From: Armillaria gallica
Lineage: Eukaryota; Basidiomycota; Agaricomycetes; Agaricales; Physalacriaceae
NCBI GenBank assembly: GCA_037576215.1
Contig: JBANDB010000008.1
Span: forward strand, 1 to 64,000
Reading direction: 5' to 3'
Length of the DNA stretch: 64,000 nucleotides
In this document: positions 44,180 to 55,623 of the stretch, one piece after another
Numbering within the stretch: position 1 is the stretch's first letter
How the letters are laid out: each line of letters starts with the position of its first letter
The notes under the pieces: model-generated
What the model was told of the DNA's origin: nothing
Seen by the model: the letters and a program-made list of their open reading frames with translations, nothing else
Databases searched by the model: none
Program-made: the position numbers and the translations under genes

Positions 44180-45640
44180 TCAGTGGAGTGCTAAATCGAT
44201 GGAAAGGAAAGGAATAATACCCATTCTGATGTCATCCATACTTGACTTAGACTGTCAGTCAGATGACAGATGTGCAGAGAGTCGCTAGAACAGGAGGAAC
44301 AGCCTTTATCAGAAAGGGATGGCGTAAGCAGTGCACCGCATAGAAGGTAATACTATTTTCTCCAGCCTGGAAATGTCCGAATGCGGTGCAACGTTTGGTA
44401 AAGATCCAGGTAGGCAAATAATGAACATCATTCATTATATTTCGTCTCATGAGTGAATCCAAAGTCATAGAACCTGTTCTGTCCCGAAGATCTCAATGCT
44501 CCGCAGAGAATTTATATCAACAGATAGTATAATATCCCTCTCTCTGTAGCGACACCTAAAATGGACCGGAACATGGCCACGTGCACGCATTCTCTTCCAG
44601 TGACCAGTATCCAGAAGAACAATATGATATCTCCGGCTTACCCGTTCGCGAAGTCACGAAGCTCGGCCTAGATATAACAAAGGTGTGCTGTAAGGAATTG
44701 CTTGTTTGCAGATGCAGATTCGTACTGAATATATCGTAGCTGCTGCCTTGTACAAGGAGAATTCATCTACAACGGGTTTGTCGAGTAAAGAAGCGTCGTT
44801 AGAGAAAAGTGCTGGACGTTAACCGAAGCTTCCAGTGCTGTTGACGGAATTGCCTGATGAAACCTGATTCCCCCATATCAGACACCGCCTCTATGTAAAA
44901 GGTAGCCCACACGGTGATATACGAAGAGGCCGTTCAGATGGTATCAATGAAGTTCTTCGTACAACAGCGGAATATGGAACGCCAGCGATGAAAGGCTTAA
45001 CTACGAGAGCAACCACTGATTCCTAGCAGCATCGGGATGGGAGAGAGATATAGGAAAACGACAGTTACAGAAACGATAAAGTTGTCGAGGATCAAGTCAG
45101 ACGACGGAAGAGAGAGGCCGGGTTGAAAGTAACCTATGTTGAAACGCCGGCTAACACGGTGATGAACAGTTTGATATGGGAATGGGGCAAGATTCATCGA
45201 TTCTTGTATGGCTCGGAATATCGAGAAACGATAGATGGCCGTGGTAGCATATAAAGGCCGGGAGAGAGTCATGGACTCGTAAGAAAGGTATTTTCAAAGC
45301 CGCGACTCATCCTAGTGGGCTTTGATGGATATCGATGATTAGGTCAGTGTTCTCGTCGTCGTCCCTCATGCTGGCTAAAGTTACTGGATGTCATTGGTCG
45401 CAAAGAAGCCGCACTCACGAAGTCAGGGGTTCAGTCGATATTTCCATGCTCACAGCGAGAGGGGACGATTATCTCCCGCTGATTTAACGACGGAATGATT
45501 CAAACACCTCTGAGGCTTCAAACGTATTTGCATCATCAAGGTGTTGAATATGAGGGGAAATCTTAAAAGGATACACAGGTGAGGTAAAGAAAGTTTTTCT
45601 TGATACAGAAGATAGGCGTACTTGTCGTGTTTTGCCCTCT
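44180..45640. other. No gene recognised
   Basis: About 1.45 kb upstream of the HET gene. It presumably includes the HET promoter and a short first exon; no independent gene is supported. Confidence 0.4.
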
Positions 45641-45647
45641 GGAACCA

Positions 45648-46165
45648 GGGTCCGTTTGGTTTACAAGAGGTCGAGATGCACATGGAAGGATCCGCGCCGA
45701 TTGCCGAATTGTTCGTTAGGTCCACTTCCGTAGCAAGCTGCGCGAAGCGTCTCGGGGTGAAAGTGTTATGATGGGGAAATGAAACTGGTTCGGGAGCTTG
45801 CATCGATGTCAACAGTGTCGCTAGAGTATCTTCATGTGTACGATAGCGAACTGACAGAGGATTTCCGTAAGTCCTTTGTATTGCAGACTGAAGCTAAATC
45901 CGAACCTACATTCTTATGCGATGTCCACCACTAAGAGTATATCACATCAAAACACTGTGACTTGATCCTTGGTCGACCTCGGTGATGGGATTATGGCTCG
46001 ATACATTGTCGATGGGATCGGCTTCCGAAATGACAGAAAACGCCATCGTTCTTGACTAGATCAACGACGCGGAAGGTTCAATTATCATTCGCCAAGCGCC
46101 TGCGTCGCATAAATGTTGAATATATGTATTTGGTCACCTGATCACCTTCGTAGTCACTAGGGTAC
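45648..46165 (+). pseudogene. F-box gene fragment (3' part), third copy
   Basis: The sequence parallels 40555-41080 of the intact gene. It carries CAGGGTCCGTTTGGTTTACA, AGAGGTCGAGATG, then GAGTATCTTCATGTGTACGA, TAGCGAACTGACAGAGGATT and TCCGTAAGTC at the intron donor. The second-exon match starts TTATGCGATGTCCACCACT and ends GTCACTAGGGTACC. Several indels and stop codons break the frame, and the 5' half is absent. Confidence 0.85.
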
Positions 46166-47008
46166 CATTTTATGACGGTGTTATTCACTTTGGCACTCCC
46201 ACGGATGAATAATGCTTGCCTGTAACGCAGACGGGTCTTTAGGCGGAGTGACGTGATGAAAGATAGGTATAACACCGTGAAAAAGGGGTAGCGATGTTGG
46301 ATGTCATGGATAAATGGCATTTCTTGTTGAGAAGAACAGTGCAGCATGAAATTTTGTAGTATCAGCCAGCGGTTGGTATATAAAGAGAGAGAACGCCTAC
46401 CTGTCGTTCGCCAGAGTAAATTTATGTGGATACGTCTGGTGCCAATACACAGTCAGATTCGTCGCGGATTTTTACCTCGGAGAGATTCAGTGAAGAGACC
46501 CCCTTGCATGTTGGACAGAAACAGAGAAAGCTACAATACGACAAAAGGCTGGTCATAAACTTTGAAAGGATCTTTCCATCGGTCCTAGGGGTTTTATGAA
46601 TCTCTAAGTAGCCGGCTTTGACAAATTTGAAGCTTCGTCCTGTCCGCCGTTGTCCACGAGCTGGAAACTGTGAGCATGACTCTTCGGAACAGACTGACGA
46701 ACCGTACCTGATAAATTTCTGCGTTGACATTGATCTCGATGGACCCATTTCCCAGCCAACAGAATCTCGTCTTCATTGTCGCGTCCCATTTCCTCGGTAC
46801 ATTTGCAGGGTTCCCCTGGACGGCATGAAGCTTTTCCTGATACCGTCCTTGGCTCGCTTCTTCTTTCACTGCCTTGGAGTAGGTTTGGAGTTGGGAGTAT
46901 TATCGTGAATAGAACAGGCATAATTCCCAGTATTTGACGGAGAAGCAGCGTTGCCTTCATAAAAGCGACCTCTTCAATAGTCTATCGGTGTTCTCGCTGA
47001 AGGCGACG
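46166..47008. other. No gene recognised
   Basis: Frames on both strands between 46400 and 46960 overlap one another and carry no motif. No supported feature. Confidence 0.4.
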
Positions 47009-47080
47009 GTGTCACTGTCACATGAGACAGATTGTCACGAACGCGTCGATGGCGCGACCACGGGCCGAGTTCCGGTCTGC
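47009..47080 (+). repeat. F-box-associated conserved core, copy 3
   Basis: GTGTCACTGTCACATGAGAC, then TTGTCACGAACGCGTCGATG, then ACCACGGGCCGAGTTCCGGT align with the two other cores. It lies 0.85 kb downstream of the F-box fragment. Confidence 0.65.
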
Positions 47081-47513
47081 CTCGTGAAACCGTTGTCCAT
47101 CGCACAATTTAAGCTCGAAAATTTCCTTCTTCTGACGCAATTGAGCAGATGTATTCACATTGGCATCGCTATATTTAACGTGAAGCATTCCTCTCTTCCT
47201 TAAACTCGTAGATTAACCAAGCATAGGATTCAACTCGTATCAGGAATAAATCTTGACGTGTTACTTTGACATAATTTAGCATTCATATCGGAAAATTAGT
47301 GTCTGTGCTGTTCTTGTATTTGAAGAATTTGCTTACGCCGCGGCATATCGGGCTGTAAATCCAGCATCGCGTTAGTACGGGCGCCTTCAACCATTCGAAA
47401 TTCAGCGGGAATCCGGATATCCGTGCCGCAAGGCTACTCCGCAAATCGAATCAGACAATTGTCAAGCCATAAACCCCTCACCTAAGTCTCTGCACCAAGT
47501 TCCCGCAAACCAG

Positions 47514-48312
47514 ATGCCTTCCACCAATTTCTGTTTCCCACTTCCTTCGGTTTTGGAAAACGAACGCGTGAAAGTCGTGCCTTTTGATGTTGGTTCGGTC
47601 GATCGTTCACCAATCCATACTGATTCGATCTCAGATCTCCGTCCACCCAAAACTGCACGTCGATGCTGCTCCTCCAACTTCCTTCTATGATTTCCTCCCT
47701 GTCGGCCCATTCAACAATGAAGAAGAGCTCATCGCGTCGTTTTGGGAGAAAAGAATAAACAATGGCCCTGGGGAGACTGCATTCGCAATTTACGACAAGT
47801 CCAAGTCTGAACATGTCTACGCGGGGATCATCACGTACAAAAACACCTCCGTCGAGGATTTAGTGACAGAAATTGGCTTCCTCATGATCCTCCCAGAATT
47901 CCAGCGGACTCATGTCACATCTAACGCTATCGGAATCCTGATGAATTACGCATTAAGCCTTCCTGCGGATGGTGGATTAGGCCTGCGGCGAGTTGTCTGG
48001 ACGGCAAATGCGTCGAACGCGCCTAGTATAGCAACAGCTAAGAGGTTGGGATTCCAGATGGAGGCGGTCCTGCGCTGGGCCAACGCCTGGCCCGAAGCGA
48101 AGATTCGTGGTTCTGGGGGGGTGAGAGTCAGGAAGGAAGATCCCAGGGCTGAAGAATTCGCGTACGGACGGAACTTGGCTGTCTTGAGTGTCTGTTGGGA
48201 TGATTGGGAGGTGGGAGTGAAGGCGAAGGTGAACGCAGAGATGGCGAGGACTAAGCAACGTCATAGGATCTTTCGTATATACTATTGGCATTCGGCAATC
48301 TATGAAACGTAG
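47514..48312 (+). CDS. GNAT-family N-acetyltransferase with an apparent frameshift
   Basis: The ATG at 47514 opens a family-like N-terminus (CFPLPSVLENERVKVVPFD). The main body lies in another frame (YDFLPVGPFNNEEELIASFW, ETAFAIYDK). The acetyl-CoA-binding region is LVTEIGFLMILPEFQRTHV followed by TSNAIGILM; later come GLGLRRVVWTANASNAPS, RLGFQMEAVLRW and VLSVCWDDWEV. This matches fungal RimJ/RimL-like acetyltransferases of about 250 residues, which acetylate amines or protein N-termini with acetyl-CoA. From 47514 to the stop at 48312 is 799 bases, one more than a whole number of codons, so the break lies between about 47560 and 47650. If real, translation from an internal ATG at 47587 would still give most of the domain. 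Confidence 0.8.
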
Positions 48313-48615
48313 ACATCCGCATACTGGAAGAATTGATGACCGCAATATGACAATCTGCAAGGGAGACTGATGAATTTTACAGAGGCTAAGAGGGAGCCAA
48401 GTAGTACACACGGCATCAGCATCGTAGGCCTTTATAACCTTTAAGCATCTTCGGCAAAAGACGCATTTGAATCACGGTGAATTTGATACCTAAGGATGGA
48501 GGTGAGAAGAAATAATAAAATGAATGACTATAACGCACCTGGATGGTTCGTGAGATGCCCGGATCCACAACCTTTCAGCGGCTCCATACAGGTTTCCTAT
48601 TTCATACGCGGTAAG
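48305..48615 (+). repeat. Duplicated module, copy 1 (partner at 58090-58460)
   Basis: The 3' end of the GNAT gene and the following 300 bases match 58090-58460. Shared pieces include CTATGAAACGTAGACATCCG / CCATGAAGCGAAGACGTCCA, CCAAGTAGTACACACGG / CTAAGTAGTACGCACGA, TTGATACCTAAGGATGGAGG / TGGATACCTAGGGACGGAGG, and TTCAGCGGCTCCATACAGGT / TTCAGCGGTTCCATGCGGGT. Copy 1 contains a short frame (NDYNAPGWFVRCPDPQPFSG) ending at a GTAAGT donor, which may be a first exon of an unknown gene; copy 2 has indels in it. Confidence 0.65.
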
Positions 48616-50954
48616 TCAAAGTTCCTCGCTCGCTCAATTACAGCTGTTTGCACACAGCTTGACAGTAGCGGGCGTTTTGGGCGAGAGAAAAGTGATCCGG
48701 ACTTCGTCATGAACTGTGGTTTAAGGGCTTGATGACGCGTTTGTGGGTGGTCTATGGCCATTTCGGCGATCTCGGAGGCCATTTCGTGCGCTTGAAATCC
48801 CTAAAACACGGTTTATGACAAAGTCCGAGCTTCTTTTCATCATCTACGAAAACCCCTTTGACTGTCAAGCTGTATGCAAACAGCTGTAAGACATTCGCAA
48901 TCCAAGAGGCTGTCTCGATAGCAATTGAGTCCAAGCCAACTTGGCAGGCTGCAGAACGTCAAGCTAGGCGACTCAGTGCATGGATGGTAAGCGGACAGAC
49001 CATGGTATATACGTGCGCAAAATTTCGGCCTACATCCTCCAACGTCGTCTCTTTATCATCGCCACTCAGTAGGTCGCAAGTGTTGATTGTAAAATGTAGC
49101 CTGTGTTCGAGAGGTCCCAGTCAATGACAGTGCATACGATGACATCGTCCTACATAAGCACCAATTTATCAGAAATTGAGTGATAAGGGTCTGGGAAAAT
49201 AATCTCGCCTTCATCAGCTGGGCAGCGTGACAAGTGAATACTTTTGTGGTAGGAGTATGGAAGGATAAAAATGGCCGGAGTTGCGGGAATCAACAAACGG
49301 CGGCAACAACCGAGTCAGAATGCGGACCGCGGGCCGGACTTGTTGCAATCGCCATCACCTTCGATTTATGGCTTCTCTTCTTCCGTCCTCTACGACTCCG
49401 TCTCTTGGCCGTCGAGTCTCGCCTCCCACCACGTTTGTGCTCTGATGTTGCCGCTGTACTCTTTCTCTGTCACGACCCAAGCCTGATTTCCAGGACAAGG
49501 AATTCCTAACAATTTGACACGAAGAACCCCTCCTTCGACCGACACCAAACCCACACGCGGCTGATACTGCAGGAACCGAAGAGAATATGATCTAGTCGTC
49601 GTATGGTTCCATGATGGGAAGGACTATGTTGTAAATGAGGTACGTCATTTACGGGCTTCTGATCATGATGTTTGACTGATGTATTTTTATATCCATAGAT
49701 GTTCGTTGTCTAGGCACTTTGTGGTACAATACGACGCATAGCTCTCAAATGAGACTGCAAAGACGCGTAATTCTATTCTTCGAGTGGTAGAAATATCTGA
49801 CGAGGGTAAACGAATCTAGTTTCCATCCAATTACTCTCCGAGCTGAGGTATGTTTTCCCATGTTATCTACGGGTAACTTATCTCAAAGCCCACCAGGAAA
49901 TGCCAGGAAACGAGGTCAGAGAGTATGACCAGGCCAAGACGTTTCATTATCACGCACAGAGGATGAACGGTAGTTCGGCGAGTGCACACGAAAGGTTTCG
50001 TGCCTCCTGGTTCGACGAGACATTGGACTTTCAAATATCGATGGAGAGAAACGACAGGTATCCTCCTCCAAGTCTTCTTTGCTAGCATGCTCATCTGTAG
50101 CCATCAGATCTAATGGGACACTCAGAAGTGGTACCGGCTGAGGTAAAGCAACCTGTGTTCTCCTCTCTGCGGAAAGATCGTTGCTCATAGAACAGCTCAC
50201 TTTGATGGCGGTCGATTTTGAACGATGCGATGTCCTCGACAGATCGCTGTCCCGCCAGCAAGTGTGAGTATTTCGAAGTCCGCACCGTATTTCCCTGCAT
50301 TAACTTGCTCTAGTTTCACCCCGAGTCTCGGGGCGAGATACATGCCGAGTAGCTGATTTTCTGCCACATTTTTTGTACCCGCTGGCCCACTGTTAACGAC
50401 GACAATTTTAACCAAACTCAATCTAGCGCCGTCTCACTATACCGGTGAAGCTGTTGCAAAATAATGTAAGTCTACATTACGGCTTTTCAGTGACGTTACA
50501 TTCATACATATGGCTTGAACGTTAGGTTTGATGATAGAACTACCGTGGGAGGCAACGCCACGCCCATACTCATCGTTAGTCGTTCATTCCCATATTTTTC
50601 TTTTTATCCCTTTGCAATGCTCACTTTATCAAACTAAAGCCCGGAAATTCCAGGATCGAAGCTTGCAGAACCAAACATGACTAGTAAGCGACTCCCTATT
50701 CCTGGATTTGCGATGATAAGTATTTGTGGAAAATCTCTATTTGCGCTTGTCTTCGTGTCAAACACCCACAGTACTTATCGGTTAGTAATCCGCGAGCGAA
50801 GCCTTGCGGAGTCAGAGTGACGGCTGGTAAATAGTGCTTTGTTAAAAGATTATTTGCCAACATTTCCTGCATTTATGTTCGGAATCGAGCTGGAATGTGC
50901 ACAACACAGATCGTTCTGAATTCACTGAGCCCACGCCATGGTCGGTAGAGCGCT
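48616..50954. other. No gene recognised
   Basis: About 2.3 kb with several short frames on both strands (for example 49234-49509 plus and 50197-50421 minus). No motif or consistent exon chain was found. Confidence 0.4.
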
Positions 50955-52194
50955 ATGCAAATCGGCATTTTACTAATCCTTTTAACAGTGCAGAATGTTC
51001 AAGCCTCACATTTAACGCCAAGTTTCCCGGGCCCAAACTCGTGCGGAGCTGAACGATATGATCCAACTGGGACCAACAAATGCGGGTTGACGCCTGGCCA
51101 GGATTCAATGTGCCAGAATCTTTATACTGCGTTCTGTTCTGTTTGTCCTAAGCGAGATAGGGCCGCGTCTACTGTTATAGTCAACGCCATTGACAACCTG
51201 TACGTTTTGCATCTTCGTTGAGCTCTTAGGCTTATCGTGCGTCTACACTACTGCTGTCTGCCTGCCCCGTCTACCCTAAGCTCACATTTCGGTACCGAGT
51301 TCTGTCACCCCCATCTCACGCCGTGTGGATGATGATGTTTTACACAGTGTATCGATGTTTCGTGGTGCCGCAAGGTCTGTGCTCTCCAGCTCTCGCCTTT
51401 CTCGCCTTTGCTCAATGACCTATAGATTGCGCTCGGAACACGCGTCATTTCTGAAGGCACAATCAAGTCAGTCCATTTCGTGCAGACGCCTGATTTTGTG
51501 CAGATTATCGGTATGAGCATTCCTTGGGTTTCATAGACATCTCTGAAGACGCCTTTGTGCAGGTGTAGAAAATTTTTACGAGGCTTAACATCCACAGCGG
51601 CAATTCTGACGGAGAGCTTGATCCTAATGGTTCCGGCTCTGCCAGTAAGGCCTTCATTTCGTTGACTCTGCGTGAAAATCATATCATTCTAAAATCAGGA
51701 AACCCGTTCGAGGATTAATCTACTCGTCTGCATTTGGTGCGGATATGCAGGTCGTTAAGGGAATAGTGAGTAACGGCTCAGTCTGCGTGAACCCTCGTAT
51801 CTCACTCCTTGATAGATATCCATGGGAGGCGGCATGTTTTGCTTCATGGCTTGTGGTCCTGCTAGGATGACGGGCACCACATACTGTGAGTGCAACGAGC
51901 GAGTCCTTTTTCACCACAAATAACTGCCCGTAGGTCAACGTATTTACGAGCGTCGGGTGTGAACGGGACATGCCCGCCAACTATGACGCTCGCATCTTTA
52001 AGTCGTGCCTTGATGAGAGTGGATTGGTACGTCGTTTGCTCAGGTCTTGCATTCTATTTGACTGATAAGACAACTAGCTTATGGAGACCGTGACGCTCCA
52101 ACAATGTGACGCATCTGCCTCCATTCCGCCGTATTCGCAGTGCACAACTGTTCCTTCGATTGCAGGTGCCACTGCGATTGGTCCACCTGCGTAA
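50955..52194 (+). pseudogene. Secreted macrophage-activating-glycoprotein-like gene, degraded
   Basis: A signal-peptide start (MQIGILLILLTVQNVQA) is followed by CGLTPGQDSMCQ, GTRVISEGTIKSVHFVQTPD with FVQIIG, NIHSGNSDGELDPNGSG, GLIYSSAFGADMQ, ISMGGGMFCFMACGPARM, and GCERDMPANYDARIFKSCLD, ESG, in the order expected for the agaricomycete MAG family (secreted cysteine-rich glycoproteins of unclear role). Splice sites with GT/AG ends are visible between several blocks. The blocks cannot be joined in one frame: breaks are needed near 51570, 51710 and 51953. I therefore call it a pseudogene. Wrongly chosen introns could explain one break but hardly all three. Confidence 0.65.
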
Positions 52195-52850
52195 GTTATC
52201 TCTTCGATATCAGCAATTCGCCTCTGATAATATGTGTAGTTGACCACATTTGTAGAGATGATTAGCTAAGTGATGCCAGGAAGGGACTGACGATTAAGAA
52301 TGGACGCGTCGTCGTTGGAGGGCTGTCTTTGCTTCCGACTGTGTAAATCAACAAGATAAAGATAAATAAATGTACCAATGTTCGTCGCATTAAACGGGGG
52401 ACTCGCCGCTTCGACCTTGAAAGATCAGGCAAGCGAACACAGTTCAAAAGAAGTACGAACACGATAACCGAACGGCATGAAGACTCAAAGGCCCAGCGTT
52501 GAGAAGCAGAAAACCTTTTGAAGAAGACGAACTTGATATTTTTCCCTTCCACTTCTGAGCTGCAACGTCGGCACGATTCTGAGAGGCTGCGTTTAGTATG
52601 AAAAATCAAATATTCGACATTGTATGCTAACGGGGTTTAGTGGCCGCCGTGCACCTTTAGAAACCAGCAGAAAGGTGTAACAAATTCTACATGCCCGTCG
52701 TGTTCAGGGTGACAGTGTCAGCGGGATTCGGGATTAGGTGAATTCCCTTTCAGTACAGCGTAAATATCTGTACTGCTGTTGTAGTTTGATGGGGTCAAGC
52801 ACGAATGCTATGGATTTATCAATCTAGTTCCAAGGGTTGAGTGATTGGAG
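52195..52850. other. No gene recognised
   Basis: Intergenic. A minus frame at 52262-52609 (115 codons) has a hydrophobic stretch (LVHLFIFILLIYTVGS) but no supporting motif. Confidence 0.4.
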
Positions 52851-52879
52851 ATAATGTGTGGGGTAAATGGGGATAATAG

Positions 52880-53375
52880 TGTGCTTGGTGAGATGTGGAT
52901 TGTGAGAATGATGTGGTGTGATCAGAAATAGTATTGTTGGTAATAGTCAAGAATGGTAATGTGGGTTTGTGGATGGAATGGCAATATGGTGTGTGATTGG
53001 TGTCGAGAATGATAATATTGGAGTGGTTGAGAATGGTAATACTGGCTGTTGTCGAGAATGGTGATACTGGGAATGGAAATGTAGCTGGTATTCGAGAATG
53101 ATAATGTTGTGGGTAATCGAGAATGGTAATATTGTGGGTTGGTATCGGGAATGGTAATATCGTTGGTTGGAGTCGAGAGTGGTAATATCGCTGGTTGGTA
53201 ATGGGAATAGTAATATTGCTGGTTGGTGTCGGGAATGGGTAATATCGTTGGTTGGAGTCAAGAGTGGTAATATCGCTGGTTGGTGTCGAGAATGGAGATG
53301 TTGTTGGAATTCAAGAATGATAATGCTGTTGGTGATCGAGAATGATAATATTGCTGGTATCCTAGAATGGTTTGT
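52880..53375 (+). repeat. Minisatellite, unit about 28-40 bases
   Basis: About 15 imperfect units of the type GTTGGTGTCGAGAATGGTAA followed by TATTGCTG run through the region. Units vary in length and in the GAGAATGG / GGGAATGG step. It lies 350 bases beyond the 3' end of the second HET gene. Frames on both strands are simply translations of the repeat. Confidence 0.9.
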
Positions 53376-53739
53376 TAAGCTCTTGTAAAATCTCTTGAGG
53401 CACTGAAATATTCAGGTCTTGTAATCTTGTGGTGTAATCTGTGGGGTAATTGTCTCTGAATTGTTCTACTCCTACTTTCACATATTTATACTATTCTACT
53501 GTTTGTATCTAGGTTTGTTCAATCCAGTGGTTGGCTATGTTAGACCAGTGCCTTTGACACTGGTTTTATGCAGTGTGTACTGACTTTAGCCTGTGTTCAC
53601 ACTGGTTCCTGCCTGTGTGAGTACTGGCTTGATCCTATGTTCTACATTTCTATTCCTTCTACACTCCTTCCTTCTTTACTAGTATTCCCTTGTTAAGTCT
53701 GGCTTCAGCCTGACAACAGGCAGAAGTTTCAAACTAAAT
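53376..53739. other. Intergenic, no gene seen
   Basis: Contains loosely repeated ACTGG/GTGT motifs (for example TGACACTGGTTTTATGCAGT); otherwise nothing supported. Confidence 0.45.
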
Positions 53740-55623
53740 TCAACAAACATAAATTGTAGTGAATTCAAGTCCAAGTTGCTCAGCCTTCACTTCTTCATCA
53801 TCCGCTGAATGGAACACTGACAATTTCTTGAACTTCCCATCCTCTCTTAGCTGCCCAACCACCCAGAGATCTGAAGTTTTACTGAGGAAGCCAGCAAGGC
53901 CTGTGAGTGTATACAAGCCATCTGGTATTGGGTATGTGTGGTCAGCCACAATTTTCAATTTGTGGGGTGACCCTTTGGCATCCTTGAGGACCAGTTCTCC
54001 TTGTCGATGTTTCAGTTCCTCTGGTGCCTCACTCAAACCCAGCACCTTTCCTGACAAGATATAGGAAGGCCCAAAATAGACAGAATCAGGCTGAGAATCT
54101 GCATCCTAATAAATCCCACGGACATTGGGTCGGGCCTGATAGAGACGAGGAGACATAGTGTTGTTCCTCATCACTTGCTCCCATGATGGTTGCCAACATT
54201 TTCTTCCTTCCCCAGGCTCAGGGTAGAAGAAGAACAACTGTCCCTGAAACCTAGGATCCATCATATCCATGAGGACTTCCCATGCATCCTCTGGAGACTG
54301 CCTAGGGTTGTACATAGGGATGGATTTTGTCTTGAGAAGGTATACTAAACCCGCAACTTTATCCAATGGGTTTGTTGACACCTGATGCCGCATCTCCGAC
54401 ACGAGACGGTCAGGAGTCAAGGCCCATCCTCGTAGCTCCTGTAACGATTTCAGTCGTTCTTTGAAGCAACTTTGAACCTCCTCATCCATGCCATTATCCT
54501 TGGTCTCCCCACCAATCATCATATCATCGGTGATCTCCTGCAAGGTCCATGCACGTCGGAACCAACACCGATCACTCTTGAAGTAGTCTGGTGTCAAACA
54601 CAGTGGCCGACCCAGTCCGTTGAAGTAGCACACCACAAATGAAGATTTGGCATACACAGCCCCGATTGTCGGCACATCCAGTTTCCACTCTTCCAGGCGT
54701 AGATGCTCTCCATGTCCACCCTTCTGCCTTAAACACAGAACATCTAACCATGCATACTCTCCCATGGGTGGTGTATACTTTGACCGAGCATTCAACATCT
54801 CGATGCGGATGAGATCAAGGTTGACATCCTTCGGGATGGGCACAGGCCACTTGTATCCATTGATAGGCGTCATCACATCCATGTGCTCCTTCTCATCCAC
54901 CCATGCATGTGATATCCCCCATGGCATTTCAGCTACAACACCCCCCACCCAATCTGAGCCTGGGATCACCCAGTATGGTACCACCCGATTAGCGAAGAGA
55001 TCCCACACACGCCGAGGGGGAACACCCCGCGTGATGATCCTGCCATCAACAAGCACCCCTCTCCGTGACTTCCTGTCCTTCACTCTCCCGATATGCAGTT
55101 TGCGTTCTATGGTACGGATGTCCTTCCAATAGGGGCGCAAATAAGCATAGGCAGTTCCAAAGTCGTATTTGCGTCTATCGTAGTAATTGAGAACCCCGAG
55201 CACAGAGCACAGAGCGTAGGAGGTTCCGAGCAAGGTGTTAAGCCTATCTAGGACCCCATTGACACCAAGCTCGGCACAGGGAGTGTCGGCCAGAGCCGAC
55301 GGTATGACCTTTGCCCCAATGTATCTCCGTTGCTTTAACACTGGAACAGTCGATTCTTCTCTGTTTGCCTCAGTGACTGAAGAGAGTGTGATAGCGGGAA
55401 GGTCGTCGTACTTGAGGGATGTGCATGCAAAGTATTATTCTTTTGTTCTCTAGACCATCGCTGCGAGCTCACCTCTTCCTCGGTGTTGAATTCAGGGATA
55501 CCATTGTCCTTGTCATCGTAACGTCCCAATGCTTCCTCCCAAATACGGTGAGCTTCTCCTTGCAGTGTTCGCAGAATGAGGATATGAAGCGTTAAACAAA
55601 GACAGTCACGGACCTATGTCCAT
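53740..55623 (-). CDS. HET-domain protein, copy 2, with an in-frame stop
   Basis: Exons 55623-55614, 55558-55473 and 55410-53740 keep phase perfectly: 1767 bases, 588 residues if the internal TAG at 54108-54106 (codon about 467) is ignored. The same frame continues beyond the stop with sequence homologous to the C-terminus of copy 1 (GELVLKDAKGSPHKLKIVAD, GLYTLTGLAGFL, LREDGKFKKLSVFHSADD). HET landmarks are ISHAWVDEKEHMDVMTPING, EYAWLDVLCLRQK, DVPTIGAVY and DRCWFRRAWTLQE. Either the gene is a recent nonsense pseudogene that makes a 466-residue form lacking the tail, or a 33-base intron (54126-54094, GT..CAG) removes the stop, which would be unusually short. The first exon is only 10 bases and is inferred from frame. 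Predicted role: non-self recognition/cell death, by family. Confidence 0.8.

Noticed and set aside
52880..53375. Tandem array as a CRISPR or coding repeat protein
   Set aside because: There is no spacer/repeat alternation and frames on both strands are simple translations of the unit.
54647..55132. 161-codon plus frame opposite the second HET gene
   Set aside because: It is an antisense shadow of a conserved protein-coding exon.
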